Part shown: piece by piece, positions 35,573 to 45,101 of the stretch
Numbering within the stretch: the first letter of the stretch is position 1
Layout: each line of letters begins with the position of its first letter
DNA from: an uncultured Clostridia bacterium
GTDB taxonomy: Bacteria; Bacillota; Clostridia; Saccharofermentanales; DTU023
Direction of reading: 5' to 3'
NCBI GenBank assembly: GCA_937922005.1
Contig: CAKZWV010000039.1
Coordinates: forward strand, 1 to 64,000
DNA length: 64,000 nucleotides
Notes under the pieces: model-generated
The model's input: the letters and a program-made list of their open reading frames with translations, nothing else
Told to the model about the DNA's origin: nothing
Databases searched by the model: none
Position numbers and translations under genes: made by a program

Positions 35573-36732
35573 AGGAGCTCAAAGTCCTCAAAGGTCAGGC
35601 CAACCAGAGATTTCAAGAGGGAATAGGTATTGGCTACCCCTTCTTCGTGGATCCGCTCATAGCCATGAGAGGCTGCCACCCCGGTTCCAACCAAGGCTGT
35701 CCGATAATCATGGCCAGCATGGAGGGCGGCGGAGGCATCGCTCCCGTAGAAGGGATAAATATCGACGGCAAATTTCAGTTCCTTTTCCTCTGCCAGGTGG
35801 ATGAGGGCTGTGGTGAAATCGTAGTCATAGGGGCCAGAGCTGTCTTTGGCACAAATGGACAGGCAATACTCATCCGTATCCAAATCATCCCCTACAACGC
35901 CCATGTCAACGGCCAGCATATCGACGATGTCTGTTGGATGGCCAGCCGAAGCCCCATGACCCACTTCCTCATAGGTCGTAAAGGCCAAGTAGGTTTTTCT
36001 CTTCAGTTCAACCTTGCCCTGGGCCACTTCCTGGGCCAGGTGGAGGAGCATCCCGGCAGAAGCCTTATCATCCAGGTGGCGACTCTTCAAAAAGCCAGAG
36101 CCTGACAGGCGGGACCGAGTTTCTAAGAAGATAAAGTCACCCTGACGGATGCCCAATTTCTCCACATCCTCCCGATTTTTGACCGGCTCATCCAGAACCA
36201 TTTCCATCGTCTTGTCATTTCGCTCCATGGTCCCCACTTCCCGGCTGGCATGGACAGCTGGATTGGTCAGGCGGATGGTCCCCTCATAGGTCCGACCTTC
36301 TCTGGTAAAGAGGGTGGCATTCTCCTGTTCCACATATTGGAAGGGATAGCCCCCATCCAGGGTCAGCATGAGTCGACCATTCCCCTTGATGGAGCGCACA
36401 ATGAGGCCTAAAGTATCAATATGGGCTGAAAGGAGCAGGGCCTTGGGTTCCGTCCCCCAGTCGCTTGGGGCACCAAGCTTTTTTAGCTCACAAAAGACGG
36501 TACCTTTATGACTCAGGAAGGGCTCCAAACCCATTTCCTTGAGCTTAGCCACCACCAAAGCCTGGGCCTGGTGGACACAGCCGGTGGGGCTGGGGGTCTC
36601 ACAGAGCTTCAGAATCTGCTCCATAATGGCTGGAACTTCAGCCTGGGTCTTCGACCGCAGGTCCTTATTCTCTTCCTTTTGGGGTTGGGCATAAAATCTC
36701 TTATCCGTTAACACAGCTTTCTCCGCTTTCAT
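35551..36732 (-). CDS. M42 family metallo-aminopeptidase
   Basis: Di-metal peptidase of the tetrahedral aminopeptidase (PepA/FrvX/YsdC-like) family. Metal and catalytic residues are visible: SAHIDTLG, SRHLDDKAS, TYEEVGHG, VDMG and SHGYERIH. Length (393 aa) is slightly above typical because of a 35-residue N-terminal extension. AAGGAGG before the ATG is ideal. It overlaps murI, so peptide turnover and D-Glu supply share a transcript. Confidence 0.93.
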   Translation of the reverse strand: MKAEKAVLTDKRFYAQPQKEENKDLRSKTQAEVPAIMEQILKLCETPSPTGCVHQAQALVVAKLKEMGLEPFLSHKGTVFCELKKLGAPSDWGTEPKALLLSAHIDTLGLIVRSIKGNGRLMLTLDGGYPFQYVEQENATLFTREGRTYEGTIRLTNPAVHASREVGTMERNDKTMEMVLDEPVKNREDVEKLGIRQGDFIFLETRSRLSGSGFLKSRHLDDKASAGMLLHLAQEVAQGKVELKRKTYLAFTTYEEVGHGASAGHPTDIVDMLAVDMGVVGDDLDTDEYCLSICAKDSSGPYDYDFTTALIHLAEEKELKFAVDIYPFYGSDASAALHAGHDYRTALVGTGVAASHGYERIHEEGVANTYSLLKSLVGLTFEDFELLWQKQAQ

Positions 36733-36863
36733 AAATCCTCCTTAGATTGAGGGCAAGGTTCTCCTTACCCAGTGGGTAAAATGAGAGAGCTGGGAGACCA
36801 GAAGTCCGTCCCTAGCTAGCTCATAACTTCTTTCAGTGTACAAGGACGCCGGGATTATTTCAA

Positions 36864-36899
36864 TAAAAAGGACCGCCTTACTCAGCAAGCAAGACGGTC
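36864..36899 (-). terminator. Rho-independent terminator of the ABC transporter operon
   Basis: GACCGTCTT pairs with AAGGCGGTC on the minus strand (one G·T), followed by CTTTTTA. It lies 40 bases past the permease stop codon. Confidence 0.88.
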
Positions 36900-36937
36900 A
36901 CCAGGTCAAAAGCGCTTAAAACAGCGCAGGATTATCT

Positions 36938-38395
36938 TTATTCATTCCGTAAGGCAGCTAGGGCCGAGAGTTTCATGGCCCGATTGGCGGGCATGAGGCC
37001 TGAGAGCATACCAATAAAGGTGGAAAACAGAATGGCGATAATGGCCAAATCTGGGTGAATCACGGAGAGTTTGATGGCCTCGCCTTCCGCACCCCCAAAG
37101 GGGAGATTGCCGCTTTGGCCAAATTTGGCGATCAGCTGGTTGATCAGAGCCGAAATCCCGTAGGAAGCACCTAGACCAAAGACCCCGCCGATAAAGCCGA
37201 TCATGGTCGCTTCAGCCAGGAAAAGGGAGCGAATGTTAGAGAGGCTACAGCCTAAAACCTTATAGACTCCAATCTCCTTGGTCCGCTCATAGATGGACAT
37301 CATCATGGTGTTGGCGATGCCGATGGCGGCGACGAGGAGGGAAATCCCTCCAATACCACCTAAAATCGCCTGAGAGATCGCCCCAAATTGCTCCATGGGC
37401 TTGACATATTCCAGGGCCGAGCTTGTATTGTAACCCAGAGCCCGAATGTCATCCTGGACCTTTTCCGTTGACTCTAGGTCGTCGGTCTCCACGATCGCAT
37501 AGCTATAATTCACCGGTCCCCGAGGCCGCCCCTTCTTGTCAGCCTTCTGTCCAGGCAAGGCCTTGCCCTTATAAATTCTCTTCAAGAAGGCCATAAAAGG
37601 CTCGATATCTGTCATAATTCGATACGAATATTGGTCCATCGTAGCACTTCGCTTGATCATGGCATCGGCTTTGAGGGGGTATTTTTTCGGTTTAGAGGTC
37701 ACTACCTTGGCATTGGGATCCGGGTATTGCGACTGATAATACTCGTCGACCTGAAAAATGACAAAAACATTGGTATCAATCAAATCGACCTTGGCCTTGC
37801 GATGCTTCAAATACTCTTCATAACTTTCGTAGTTGAACATATCGTCATCACTGTCGCCTTTGGGATTATAGAAGTTAAAGGGCACCTCTGAACCCACCAG
37901 GAAAGGAAAGCCCAGGCCACTAGCGCCCTTCCCCTCTTGGGGCCAGTCTCCCCTCTCAAAACTCATCTTTAAACTCTGCAAATACTCCAGCGGGTAGGCC
38001 GTTATGGTGGACTGGGTCTCATAGGACCCTTGTTTCATCATGATTTGGGTTTCGAAAACAGGGACTACCTGTTTGACGTTGGGAATATTTGCTAATTCGG
38101 GAAGGGTGCTATCATTGATGGTTTTGCCTTCGTCCTCTTTGCTACTGCCCTTGTCGGGCCTGGCACCTGGCATCCCTCCTCCCCTATGTTCAGAATTCGA
38201 ACGCACGGTGATCTGGGTCAGGGACCCGATATCCGCTAAATTGCTGCGGATGAGTTCCCTTTGTCCAACCCCGATGGAGATCATGACGACGATGGAGGTG
38301 GTCCCGATAAAGACCCCTAAGATCGTCAAGATGGTCCGCCACTTCCGTCGCCAGAGGTTGCGTAGGCTCATCCCTAAGATATCTGATGGTTTCAT
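36938..38395 (-). CDS. MacB/FtsX-type ABC transporter permease
   Basis: Mechanotransmission-type ABC permease. The 485-aa protein begins with the typical SLRNLWRRKWRTILTILGVFIGTTSIV first helix, then a large extracytoplasmic domain (about 45-335), and three C-terminal helices with GIANTMMMSIYERTKEIGV. Its start codon overlaps the accessory-protein stop by four bases. Encoded with its ATPase and the accessory protein as one operon. Substrate unknown. Confidence 0.94.
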   Translation of the reverse strand: MKPSDILGMSLRNLWRRKWRTILTILGVFIGTTSIVVMISIGVGQRELIRSNLADIGSLTQITVRSNSEHRGGGMPGARPDKGSSKEDEGKTINDSTLPELANIPNVKQVVPVFETQIMMKQGSYETQSTITAYPLEYLQSLKMSFERGDWPQEGKGASGLGFPFLVGSEVPFNFYNPKGDSDDDMFNYESYEEYLKHRKAKVDLIDTNVFVIFQVDEYYQSQYPDPNAKVVTSKPKKYPLKADAMIKRSATMDQYSYRIMTDIEPFMAFLKRIYKGKALPGQKADKKGRPRGPVNYSYAIVETDDLESTEKVQDDIRALGYNTSSALEYVKPMEQFGAISQAILGGIGGISLLVAAIGIANTMMMSIYERTKEIGVYKVLGCSLSNIRSLFLAEATMIGFIGGVFGLGASYGISALINQLIAKFGQSGNLPFGGAEGEAIKLSVIHPDLAIIAILFSTFIGMLSGLMPANRAMKLSALAALRNE

Positions 38396-40695
38396 CGGGC
38401 AAAGCCTCCTCTAGGGTCTTGCGTTCTAGGGTCTTGGTTCCTAGGATCTTGATACCTAGGGTCTTGATACCTGGGATCCAGCCTCGGGTCCTGGTTTCTT
38501 GGGTCCATCCTGGGATCTACCCTCGGGTCTTGGCCGGTAGGATACTGGGCTGCAGGGTACTGGGCCTTAGGATTTGCGGTCGCGCTTTCTTCGCTTTGCA
38601 GGAGGGCCAATTCCTCTTCTAGTTTTTTCTTCTCCTTATGGCGCTTCCGCCAGATAACAAGGACAATAATCAGGAGGAGTCCGCCAACGACCCCCGCCAC
38701 AATAAGTTTCCAGGAGCCTCCTGGGGCCTTGCCGTCCGGCCCCATCCCGTCGGGTCCCATCCCATCAGGGCCCATACCGTCGGGGCCCATGCCATCAGGG
38801 CCCATGCCATCAGGACCCATCCCATCAGGGCCAGGACCCATCCCATTGGGGCCTCCATCCTGGCCACCTGAAGGATCGGTGATCATCAAAGTAAATTCTT
38901 TGTCGATGGATTTTAGGGCACCCTCACTGTCTTCATATGTAATAGTGATTTTGATGGGTTTGTCTGGAGTGGAGGCAGCCTTGCCCTGGACCATCATATC
39001 CACCTCTTTGCTGGATCCGGCTTCCACGTTACCCACAAAGAACTCTTGGCGGACAAGGGGGGACTCATCGGGAATGAGCACGCTGACATTGGAGAGGGGG
39101 TTTTTTCCCTTGTTGAGAATGGAGAACATGAGGTTGGCTTCGCCACCCACCATGATTTCTCCTGGATTTAGGGAAAATTCGGTGAAATCTACCCGATCTT
39201 CCTGGACGATGCGTAGGGAGATCTCTTCACTAGCTTGGAAGGGGTGAGCCTTGGCATCCTCATAGTCAATCTGCAGGTTCAATCCATAGAGACCAGCTTG
39301 GACTGTGGCGGAGCTAGTAAACTCCAAGGAAATCTCTTTACTTTCCTCAGCCCCAATCTCTGGCAGGAAGAGGGAAGATGCCCCGTTCACCGGAAGGAAA
39401 GGCTTTTCGTTGCCCACAGGAGCAAAGTTGAGACGGATGTTATTGACAGAAGTTACTTTTGAGGTGTTCTTCAAGGTAACGTATAGGGTGAATTTGCTTC
39501 CCCCTTGGATCTTCTCTGGGTCAGTGCGGAAGCCCTCATTGATGATTCTGGGGACCGGCATGGGTTTTTCTGTGGTCTGCTCGGTCTCCTCCTTGTCTTT
39601 TTTCCCCTGGAGGTAGAAATACATCGACTGGATACTTTCCGAAAAGGCATCATCCCCCAACTGGCATGTAATTTTGAAATCTACTTTCTTGTAGCCGGTC
39701 GTGATATCATCGCGGACTTGTAAATTGCCATAGTTGACCAGCATACTCGACCCACCATCATAGCCCGGATAGGCTAGACTTCCAGCCGGAAAAAGATAGG
39801 CATTCACCATCTGGGTATAGTCGCTCTGAGTTAGGATGAAGGGGAAGGAATCGGCATCCGTAGATATGACTGGGGCAATCGTTACGATCCGAATGGGATC
39901 GTCTCCTCGGTTGACCAAGGGAATCTGTACGTTGATAACATCCCCAAAGCGGGCCCGGGGCACATCCCCCTGTTTGACTTGGATCAAAGGATTTTTCGTC
40001 TTAGGTCCTGTCGTCTCAGTCTCTTTCGGGGCCTGAGTGGGGGCTGTCTGGGCAGTCCGATTATCCCGGATGGGTTCCCCCTGGCCGCTATCGGACACGT
40101 ACACATAAAGATTCAAATTACAGGTTACCATCTCATTGGATCCCTTTTCTTTGACGTCAGTCACCGAAAAGGGAATGCTGTAGTAACCTGGAGGACTTAA
40201 CGGGTGAACCATAAGTTTGCCAAAGGAAACTTCACCCGTCATCTCATTTCCGGAAGTCTGAACATTCTCCAAGTAATAAGTTTTTTCAACCTCAAAGGGG
40301 AAGCTCTTAGGATCGGCCACGGCCTGCATTTGGACAGAAGCCTTTTTACTCAAGGGTTTTCCATCCTGGCGGGTGATGTGAACTTGCGGGTTAAAATACC
40401 GGCCTGCATCTAAGCTGGGGATGCCGCCCCCAAAGCCTGACCAGTCAATAACCAAGGCACTTGTTGCCAAATTTTCCCCGCCGCCTGGGGGCGGTACGGG
40501 AGCGGTCTCCTTTGGGCTGACTGGCAGAGTCGGGGTAGATTGCTTTTCTTCTGCCAAAACGAAGGCTTGAAAGGGAAAAAAGGCAAGAAAGAATAAGGCA
40601 AAGAGGCCAAATGAAAGCCCTAAGGCCTCATACCTGGTCTTGCTAGTTGGTTTAAGGGAATGGCCCCAAGGGGCCTGATGAGATGAAAAAGGCAT
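38392..40695 (-). CDS. Large extracellular accessory protein of the ABC system (COG1361-like repeats)
   Basis: Signal peptide (about residues 25-48, ending FVLAEE), several immunoglobulin-like CARDB/NEW3-type domains (about 95-590) recognisable by repeats of the INVRL-NFAP/L-N-G kind, then a collagen-like PDGMG repeat run (about 600-635), one membrane helix (about 648-670), a basic stretch and a cytoplasmic tail of DPRYQDPRNQ repeats. COG1361-type proteins commonly accompany MacB-like ABC genes. The repeats on both sides of the membrane are unusual. It precedes the permease and follows the ATPase in one operon. Confidence 0.88.
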   Translation of the reverse strand: MPFSSHQAPWGHSLKPTSKTRYEALGLSFGLFALFFLAFFPFQAFVLAEEKQSTPTLPVSPKETAPVPPPGGGENLATSALVIDWSGFGGGIPSLDAGRYFNPQVHITRQDGKPLSKKASVQMQAVADPKSFPFEVEKTYYLENVQTSGNEMTGEVSFGKLMVHPLSPPGYYSIPFSVTDVKEKGSNEMVTCNLNLYVYVSDSGQGEPIRDNRTAQTAPTQAPKETETTGPKTKNPLIQVKQGDVPRARFGDVINVQIPLVNRGDDPIRIVTIAPVISTDADSFPFILTQSDYTQMVNAYLFPAGSLAYPGYDGGSSMLVNYGNLQVRDDITTGYKKVDFKITCQLGDDAFSESIQSMYFYLQGKKDKEETEQTTEKPMPVPRIINEGFRTDPEKIQGGSKFTLYVTLKNTSKVTSVNNIRLNFAPVGNEKPFLPVNGASSLFLPEIGAEESKEISLEFTSSATVQAGLYGLNLQIDYEDAKAHPFQASEEISLRIVQEDRVDFTEFSLNPGEIMVGGEANLMFSILNKGKNPLSNVSVLIPDESPLVRQEFFVGNVEAGSSKEVDMMVQGKAASTPDKPIKITITYEDSEGALKSIDKEFTLMITDPSGGQDGGPNGMGPGPDGMGPDGMGPDGMGPDGMGPDGMGPDGMGPDGKAPGGSWKLIVAGVVGGLLLIIVLVIWRKRHKEKKKLEEELALLQSEESATANPKAQYPAAQYPTGQDPRVDPRMDPRNQDPRLDPRYQDPRYQDPRNQDPRTQDPRGGFAR

Positions 40696-40703
40696 GTATG
40701 CAC

Positions 40704-41717
40704 CTAACCTTTCTTGCGAAAATAGGATTCTTGAGGGGATGAGGGACGGGAAAAGCCTGCGGACTCCGGAGTTTCTTCGATCTCCTCTACAGGTTGACCC
40801 AGGACTGGGTCTTTATTAATGCTGGGCCAAGGGCCTGCTACAGGACTGGGGTTGATGACCGGCTCAGGAACCGGGGGAGGGATTATTGGTGGCTGAGCAT
40901 GGTAGCCTTCCGTCCCTCGGGTGACCGACACCAGGTGGCCGTCCAGGATCCGAAAGATCCGGTCGGCAAACTGGGCCAAATAGTCATCGTGGGTGACCAT
41001 TACCATGGTCTGCTTATTTTTCTTGGAAATCTCCTGCAAAAGCTGCATAATCTCTCGTGAAGTCTTGGAATCGAGGTTCCCGGTAGGCTCGTCGGCAAAG
41101 ACGATTTCCGGGGCAACAACCAAGGCACGGGCAATGCCCACTCGTTGTTGCTGACCACCGGACATCTCGCTGGGCCGGTGTTTTTGGTACTTTTCAAGGC
41201 CCACTAGGCGGATCATAGATTCCGCCTTGGCTCGTCGCACCTTTCCGCCTTGGCCCTTGAAGATCAGGGGTAGAATGACGTTTTCGAGAGCTGTCAAAGA
41301 GGAAATGAGGTTGAAGGATTGGAAGATAAAGCCGATCTTGTTCCGACGGAAGCGGACGATTTTTTTCTCGTTCATCTTCGTAATGTCGGAGCCCGCCAAT
41401 TCCACCAAGCCCATGGTCGGCTTTTCGAGGCCGGCTAACATATTGAGAAGGGTTGATTTGCCAGAACCGGAAGCACCGACTACCGCACAAAATTCTCCCT
41501 TGGCCACGTCAAAACTGACTCCATCCAGGGCTTTGACTCTGGTCCGACCCATTTGGTAGTATTTGCGGAGATTTCTTACCCGTATTTCTACCTCCTGGTC
41601 CGGGGGCAGGCAGGCCAACTTGGTGATCTCAGGATCCTGAGTCGCTCCCAGATGCTGGACCTGCTGGGCTTCCAGGAGGGCAATTTTCTTTTTTAGTGCT
41701 TTCTTTTTCCCAAACAT
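40704..41717 (-). CDS. MacB/LolD-type ABC transporter ATPase
   Basis: ATP-binding subunit for the neighbouring permease. Walker A is GASGSGKST, the signature SGGQQQR, Walker B IVFADEP, switch His in MVTHDD. A lysine-rich helical N-terminus (about 45 residues) and a Pro-rich C-terminal tail (about 75 residues) are added to the core. The ATG at 41717 follows GGGAG; the long frame extending to 41924 has no homology and is left out. Confidence 0.94.
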   Translation of the reverse strand: MFGKKKALKKKIALLEAQQVQHLGATQDPEITKLACLPPDQEVEIRVRNLRKYYQMGRTRVKALDGVSFDVAKGEFCAVVGASGSGKSTLLNMLAGLEKPTMGLVELAGSDITKMNEKKIVRFRRNKIGFIFQSFNLISSLTALENVILPLIFKGQGGKVRRAKAESMIRLVGLEKYQKHRPSEMSGGQQQRVGIARALVVAPEIVFADEPTGNLDSKTSREIMQLLQEISKKNKQTMVMVTHDDYLAQFADRIFRILDGHLVSVTRGTEGYHAQPPIIPPPVPEPVINPSPVAGPWPSINKDPVLGQPVEEIEETPESAGFSRPSSPQESYFRKKG

Positions 41718-42106
41718 CTTGGTCTCCCTTATCCTTCGGTCCTTTCCTAAGGCTGCATTTCCTAAGGCTGCATTGGATTTTTGCAAAGCTTCGAAAGGCG
41801 TCAAACATCCCTGCGCACCTTGAAGAGTCGTCGTGTGGACAGGACCTCTTGTCACTCTCCTATTGTAAAAGACCCGTTCTCGCATCGCAACTTTCACCTC
41901 TATTTTGATAGGCTTTTGTAACACAAAAAGAGATACCCCTTCTTCTATCAGAAGAGGTATCTCTTATAAGCCTCACTTAACTCATAGGCTAAAATCAGGC
42001 ATGATAGGGGAGTCGTCCGGCCCTGGAAAACCAGCTGGAGCATGACCAGACGAAAAAAATGAAATTAAGAAATTTGTTAAAGATGTAGGGCTGCTGTTAT
42101 ACGTTG
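41718..42106. other. Gap between ABC operon and P-loop/Asp23 gene
   Basis: No convincing gene. It holds the ABC operon's leader, with two CCTAAGGCTGCATT-like copies near 41750-41770, and the terminator of the upstream gene at 41924-41965. Confidence 0.5.
41924..41965 (-). terminator. Rho-independent terminator after the P-loop/Asp23 gene
   Basis: AAGAGATACC pairs with GGTATCTCTT, with an inner TCTTCT/AGAAGA extension, followed by TTTTTG on the minus strand. Confidence 0.9.
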
Positions 42107-43117
42107 TTACGGAGCTGTTACTAAGACGGGTCCTAGGTCCTGGAGTTCCTGTTGGACGACTGCCCCCTGATCTGCCACCAACTTGACCGCCGCCACATCG
42201 ACTCCCAGGACGTTAATGGTCGTATAGGTCTCGATCTCCCAGGCTGCCCGCTCCTGGGCAAGCATAAGGACCTCCGTCGCCTGATAGCCAAAATACAAAG
42301 CCAAGTCCAGGCGGACAAAGATCCCATAGGCCTCCTTGGTCATCCGATAGTCAACCAGGCCCGCAAAACCCGGTACATCTGCCAGGCCGATTTGGAGCAT
42401 TTGGGCCAGGGCCTCATCTGCAATATAATAGTTGCCAATACTGGAGAACTCCGGACGAACTACGGTCTTATTCTCTAAATTGCCCCGGTCTGGCTCCTCG
42501 GCCTTAGCTCGGACAAAATTCTTTTTCAATAAGCCCAGAGATTCCGTCAAATACCCCGAAAACTCATGTTTTATCTCAATATTGGGGACTGGGATCGTAT
42601 GCTTACCCTGGATGCGGCGGACCTCCCGGGCCTTGTCCATCTCCTCGGGCGTCGCAACAGATTCAATATAAATGATCTCTTCTGGCATCCCCAGGTTCAG
42701 GTTTTCGCAGATCCGATCAACCATCCGGACCGAAGTCCCCAAAATGAGCAAGCGCTTCGGCCGATAGCGCACCAAAATCCTTTGGACCTGGTGAACTTTG
42801 ACTGGATCGTCAAAAATCGCCGTCCGCACCGCCTCCATCTTATTGGAGGCTTTCTTAGCCGTGGTTCCCGCCATAATCCGGGACTCCCAAATCAGGAGTC
42901 CGTCATCGATAATCCAAGAAATACCACGCTCTCCGGCAATTTTCCAGACCTTAGTACTCTTACCCGTCCCCGATGGCCCTACAAATCCCATGACTTCTAT
43001 TTGTCGAAGTTCATTTTGTAGGGTCCAACTTGCGAGGTCGTAGCCTCTGGACTTTTTGTGTGATCCGCTCGAAATTTTAGGCCTCTCCTGACGTCCTGCT
43101 CCAATTGTCGAAAACAT
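42107..43117 (-). CDS. P-loop ATPase fused to an Asp23/Gls24 domain
   Basis: Walker A GPSGTGKST sits near the start, followed by DDGLLI and LILGTSVRMVDRI, a layout I recognise from a conserved uncharacterised Clostridia family. The last 110 residues resemble the Asp23 alkaline-shock fold (GNYYIADEALAQM, TTINVLGVDVAAVKLV). The start is uncertain: an ATG at 42991 would begin only three residues before the P-loop, while the frame stays open upstream into the end of yebC with ATGs at 43117-43141. I give 43117 as a working start, implying translational coupling to yebC. Role unknown; Asp23 proteins bind the membrane and respond to cell-wall stress. Confidence 0.8.
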   Translation of the reverse strand: MFSTIGAGRQERPKISSGSHKKSRGYDLASWTLQNELRQIEVMGFVGPSGTGKSTKVWKIAGERGISWIIDDGLLIWESRIMAGTTAKKASNKMEAVRTAIFDDPVKVHQVQRILVRYRPKRLLILGTSVRMVDRICENLNLGMPEEIIYIESVATPEEMDKAREVRRIQGKHTIPVPNIEIKHEFSGYLTESLGLLKKNFVRAKAEEPDRGNLENKTVVRPEFSSIGNYYIADEALAQMLQIGLADVPGFAGLVDYRMTKEAYGIFVRLDLALYFGYQATEVLMLAQERAAWEIETYTTINVLGVDVAAVKLVADQGAVVQQELQDLGPVLVTAP

Positions 43118-43820
43118 CTTGGACATCGTCGTTGTCATCAAAAGCCTCTAACATGGCCTCCATCTGATTAATATTTTCCTGACTTTTGATTTCCACCGTC
43201 GTCAAGGGGACCGGACCCAAGCGCATTTCTAGGAACTCGTAGCCTTTCCCCTGCAAATACTCCAGCACCCCGTGGTAGGCTCCCGGCTCCGTATAGATCA
43301 CATAAGCTTCAGGATCATCCGTATTCACGTCACTGGCACCCCCTTCAAGGGCGTCCATCATAACCTGATCTTCATCAGGATATTCTTCCCGGTCTAGGGC
43401 AAAGTAACCTTTGGTCTCAAAGAGGAAGGTCACAGACCCGTTCGAACCCAGGTTCCCGCCGTACTTATTAAAGATATGGCGGACATCGCCAGCCGTCCGA
43501 TTTTTGTTATTGGTCAGAGCGTGGACCATCAAGGCAATGCCTTCGGGGCCATAGCCCTCGTAGGTGATAGGCTCATAGTCTGCACCCTCGCTCGAACTGG
43601 AGGCCTTGCTGATCGATCTTTTAATGCTTTCGTTGGGCATGTTGTTGGCTTTAGCCTTGGCAATGGCATCACTCAAGGAGGAGTTGGCCGCCGGATCAGG
43701 TCCTCCCATCCGGACGGCTACTTGGATTTCCCGCCCCAGCTTCGTAAAGATCTTTCCTTTGGCTGCATCTGCAGCGCCTTTTTTTCTTTTAATGTTATTC
43801 CATTTGGAATGTCCTGACAT
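43077..43820 (-). CDS. yebC: YebC/PmpR family regulator
   Basis: Conserved protein described either as a DNA-binding regulator or as a factor that helps ribosomes through polyproline stretches. The 247-aa protein opens MSGHSKWNNIKRKKGAADA and has the TYEGYGPEGIALMVH motif. Followed by the P-loop/Asp23 gene. A promoter was not identified, but its ribosome site AGGAGG is strong. Confidence 0.97.
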   Translation of the reverse strand: MSGHSKWNNIKRKKGAADAAKGKIFTKLGREIQVAVRMGGPDPAANSSLSDAIAKAKANNMPNESIKRSISKASSSSEGADYEPITYEGYGPEGIALMVHALTNNKNRTAGDVRHIFNKYGGNLGSNGSVTFLFETKGYFALDREEYPDEDQVMMDALEGGASDVNTDDPEAYVIYTEPGAYHGVLEYLQGKGYEFLEMRLGPVPLTTVEIKSQENINQMEAMLEAFDDNDDVQDVFDNWSRTSGEA

Positions 43821-43857
43821 CTTGTATCCTCCTAAATTCGTACAAAATTCTTTATTG

Positions 43858-44574
43858 CTAATGGGTGTAAGGGACCGATATCTCCTTGTACCGGGTAAGG
43901 GTCCAAGGCTCCTGGCCAGCCCAGAGCGTCCGCAGACAATTTTTCAGGTCCGCCTCATGGCTGGGGGCCACGACCAAATCAATATAAACCTTGTCTAAAT
44001 ACTCCTGGTTCAAAATTTTTACCGTAGGGATTTGCTTACACTGGTAGGCCACTTGGTCCGCCAGGGCATAGGGCACAGGAACAGCAAATTCCGGCCAGAC
44101 TTCAATCTTGGCCGGACCGGCTGCCTCGATGGCTTCTAAGGCACCACGGGTATAGGCCCGATGTAGGCCCCCGGTTCCTAGAAGGATGCCACCAAAATAC
44201 CGGATGACGTAGCAAGCCCCATGGTTAATCCCCCTTGCCTGAAGGGCCCCCAAGATCTGCAAACCTGCCGTCCCCGAAGGTTCTCCATCATCGGAATACC
44301 TGGTGAGTTTTTCTGGGCACTGGGCGAGGTAAGCATAGCAGATATGGGTAGCCTGAGGGTGGTCTTTCCACAATAAGTTGAGTTGTTCTTGAGCCTCGGA
44401 TGCGGGGTCCTGGTCTCCTAAGGGGACCGCTACGCCCAAAAAACGAGACTTCTTCTCCGTAAAGACAATCTGAGCCCGCTGGACAAAGGTTACTCGGTCA
44501 CCTAGGATCTGCCCCTGGCCACCGGCCCCCGTCAAGTCCCCTTCCAGCCTGCGGCTAGGGTCTTGGTCTGCCAT
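43858..44574 (-). CDS. YigZ/IMPACT family protein
   Basis: UPF0029-type protein related to the translation regulator IMPACT. The N-terminal domain has KKSRFLG, TRYSDDGEPSGTAG and RYFGGILLGTGGL. A 30-residue extension precedes the domain. Its ATG abuts the stop codon of the Nudix-like gene, so they are translated in tandem. Confidence 0.93.
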   Translation of the reverse strand: MADQDPSRRLEGDLTGAGGQGQILGDRVTFVQRAQIVFTEKKSRFLGVAVPLGDQDPASEAQEQLNLLWKDHPQATHICYAYLAQCPEKLTRYSDDGEPSGTAGLQILGALQARGINHGACYVIRYFGGILLGTGGLHRAYTRGALEAIEAAGPAKIEVWPEFAVPVPYALADQVAYQCKQIPTVKILNQEYLDKVYIDLVVAPSHEADLKNCLRTLWAGQEPWTLTRYKEISVPYTH

Positions 44575-45096
44575 CTAAGGGGATCCCCCCTCTTTGGCCT
44601 GAGCTTTAACCTGGGCATGATCTTTCGCCTGGACTGGGTCCTGGGCTGGGCCCCCAGCCCCTGGCTCTGCCTTACTTATATTCTTAAGATAATCCCGATA
44701 TTTAGCATGGGCCAGCTCCAAGAGTTGACGGTCCTGGGTATAGGTCACCTGGTTGACCGCCTGCTCAAACTCATAGAAACCACCTTCTACAAAGCCCGCC
44801 TCCGGGTTGGGCAGGGTCTCAGAGGTGTCCGTGGTGCAAAGATACCAGATAATGTGGTTGGAGACCGGACGTTGCCGAGACTGGGAATAGAACTCATAAT
44901 TGGTCTGTCCGGCCACTGTAATAATCTTGGCCTCCACCCCGGCCTCACACTTAACTCGCTCTAAGGCCACATCCTGGAGGAGAGCAGAGCCACGGACAAT
45001 CCCCTTGGGGAAGACCCATTCGGCCTTTTCATTCTTCAAAAGTAAGACAGCATTATCGTGGAAGACGATGCCGCCGGCACACGATCTTTGCAACAT
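44575..45096 (-). CDS. Nudix-fold protein with degenerate catalytic box
   Basis: 173 aa. The fold is Nudix-like (AGGIVFHDNAVLLLKN, EWVFPKG), but the Nudix box (residues 32-54) reads GIVRGSA...LERVKCEAGV. Of the metal-binding Glu residues, only E51 remains; R and C occupy positions normally Glu. A Lys/Gln/Ala-rich tail follows residue 135. It lies five bases downstream of serS. It may bind a nucleotide rather than hydrolyse it. Confidence 0.85.
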   Translation of the reverse strand: MLQRSCAGGIVFHDNAVLLLKNEKAEWVFPKGIVRGSALLQDVALERVKCEAGVEAKIITVAGQTNYEFYSQSRQRPVSNHIIWYLCTTDTSETLPNPEAGFVEGGFYEFEQAVNQVTYTQDRQLLELAHAKYRDYLKNISKAEPGAGGPAQDPVQAKDHAQVKAQAKEGGSP

Positions 45097-45101
45097 AAGC
45101 T

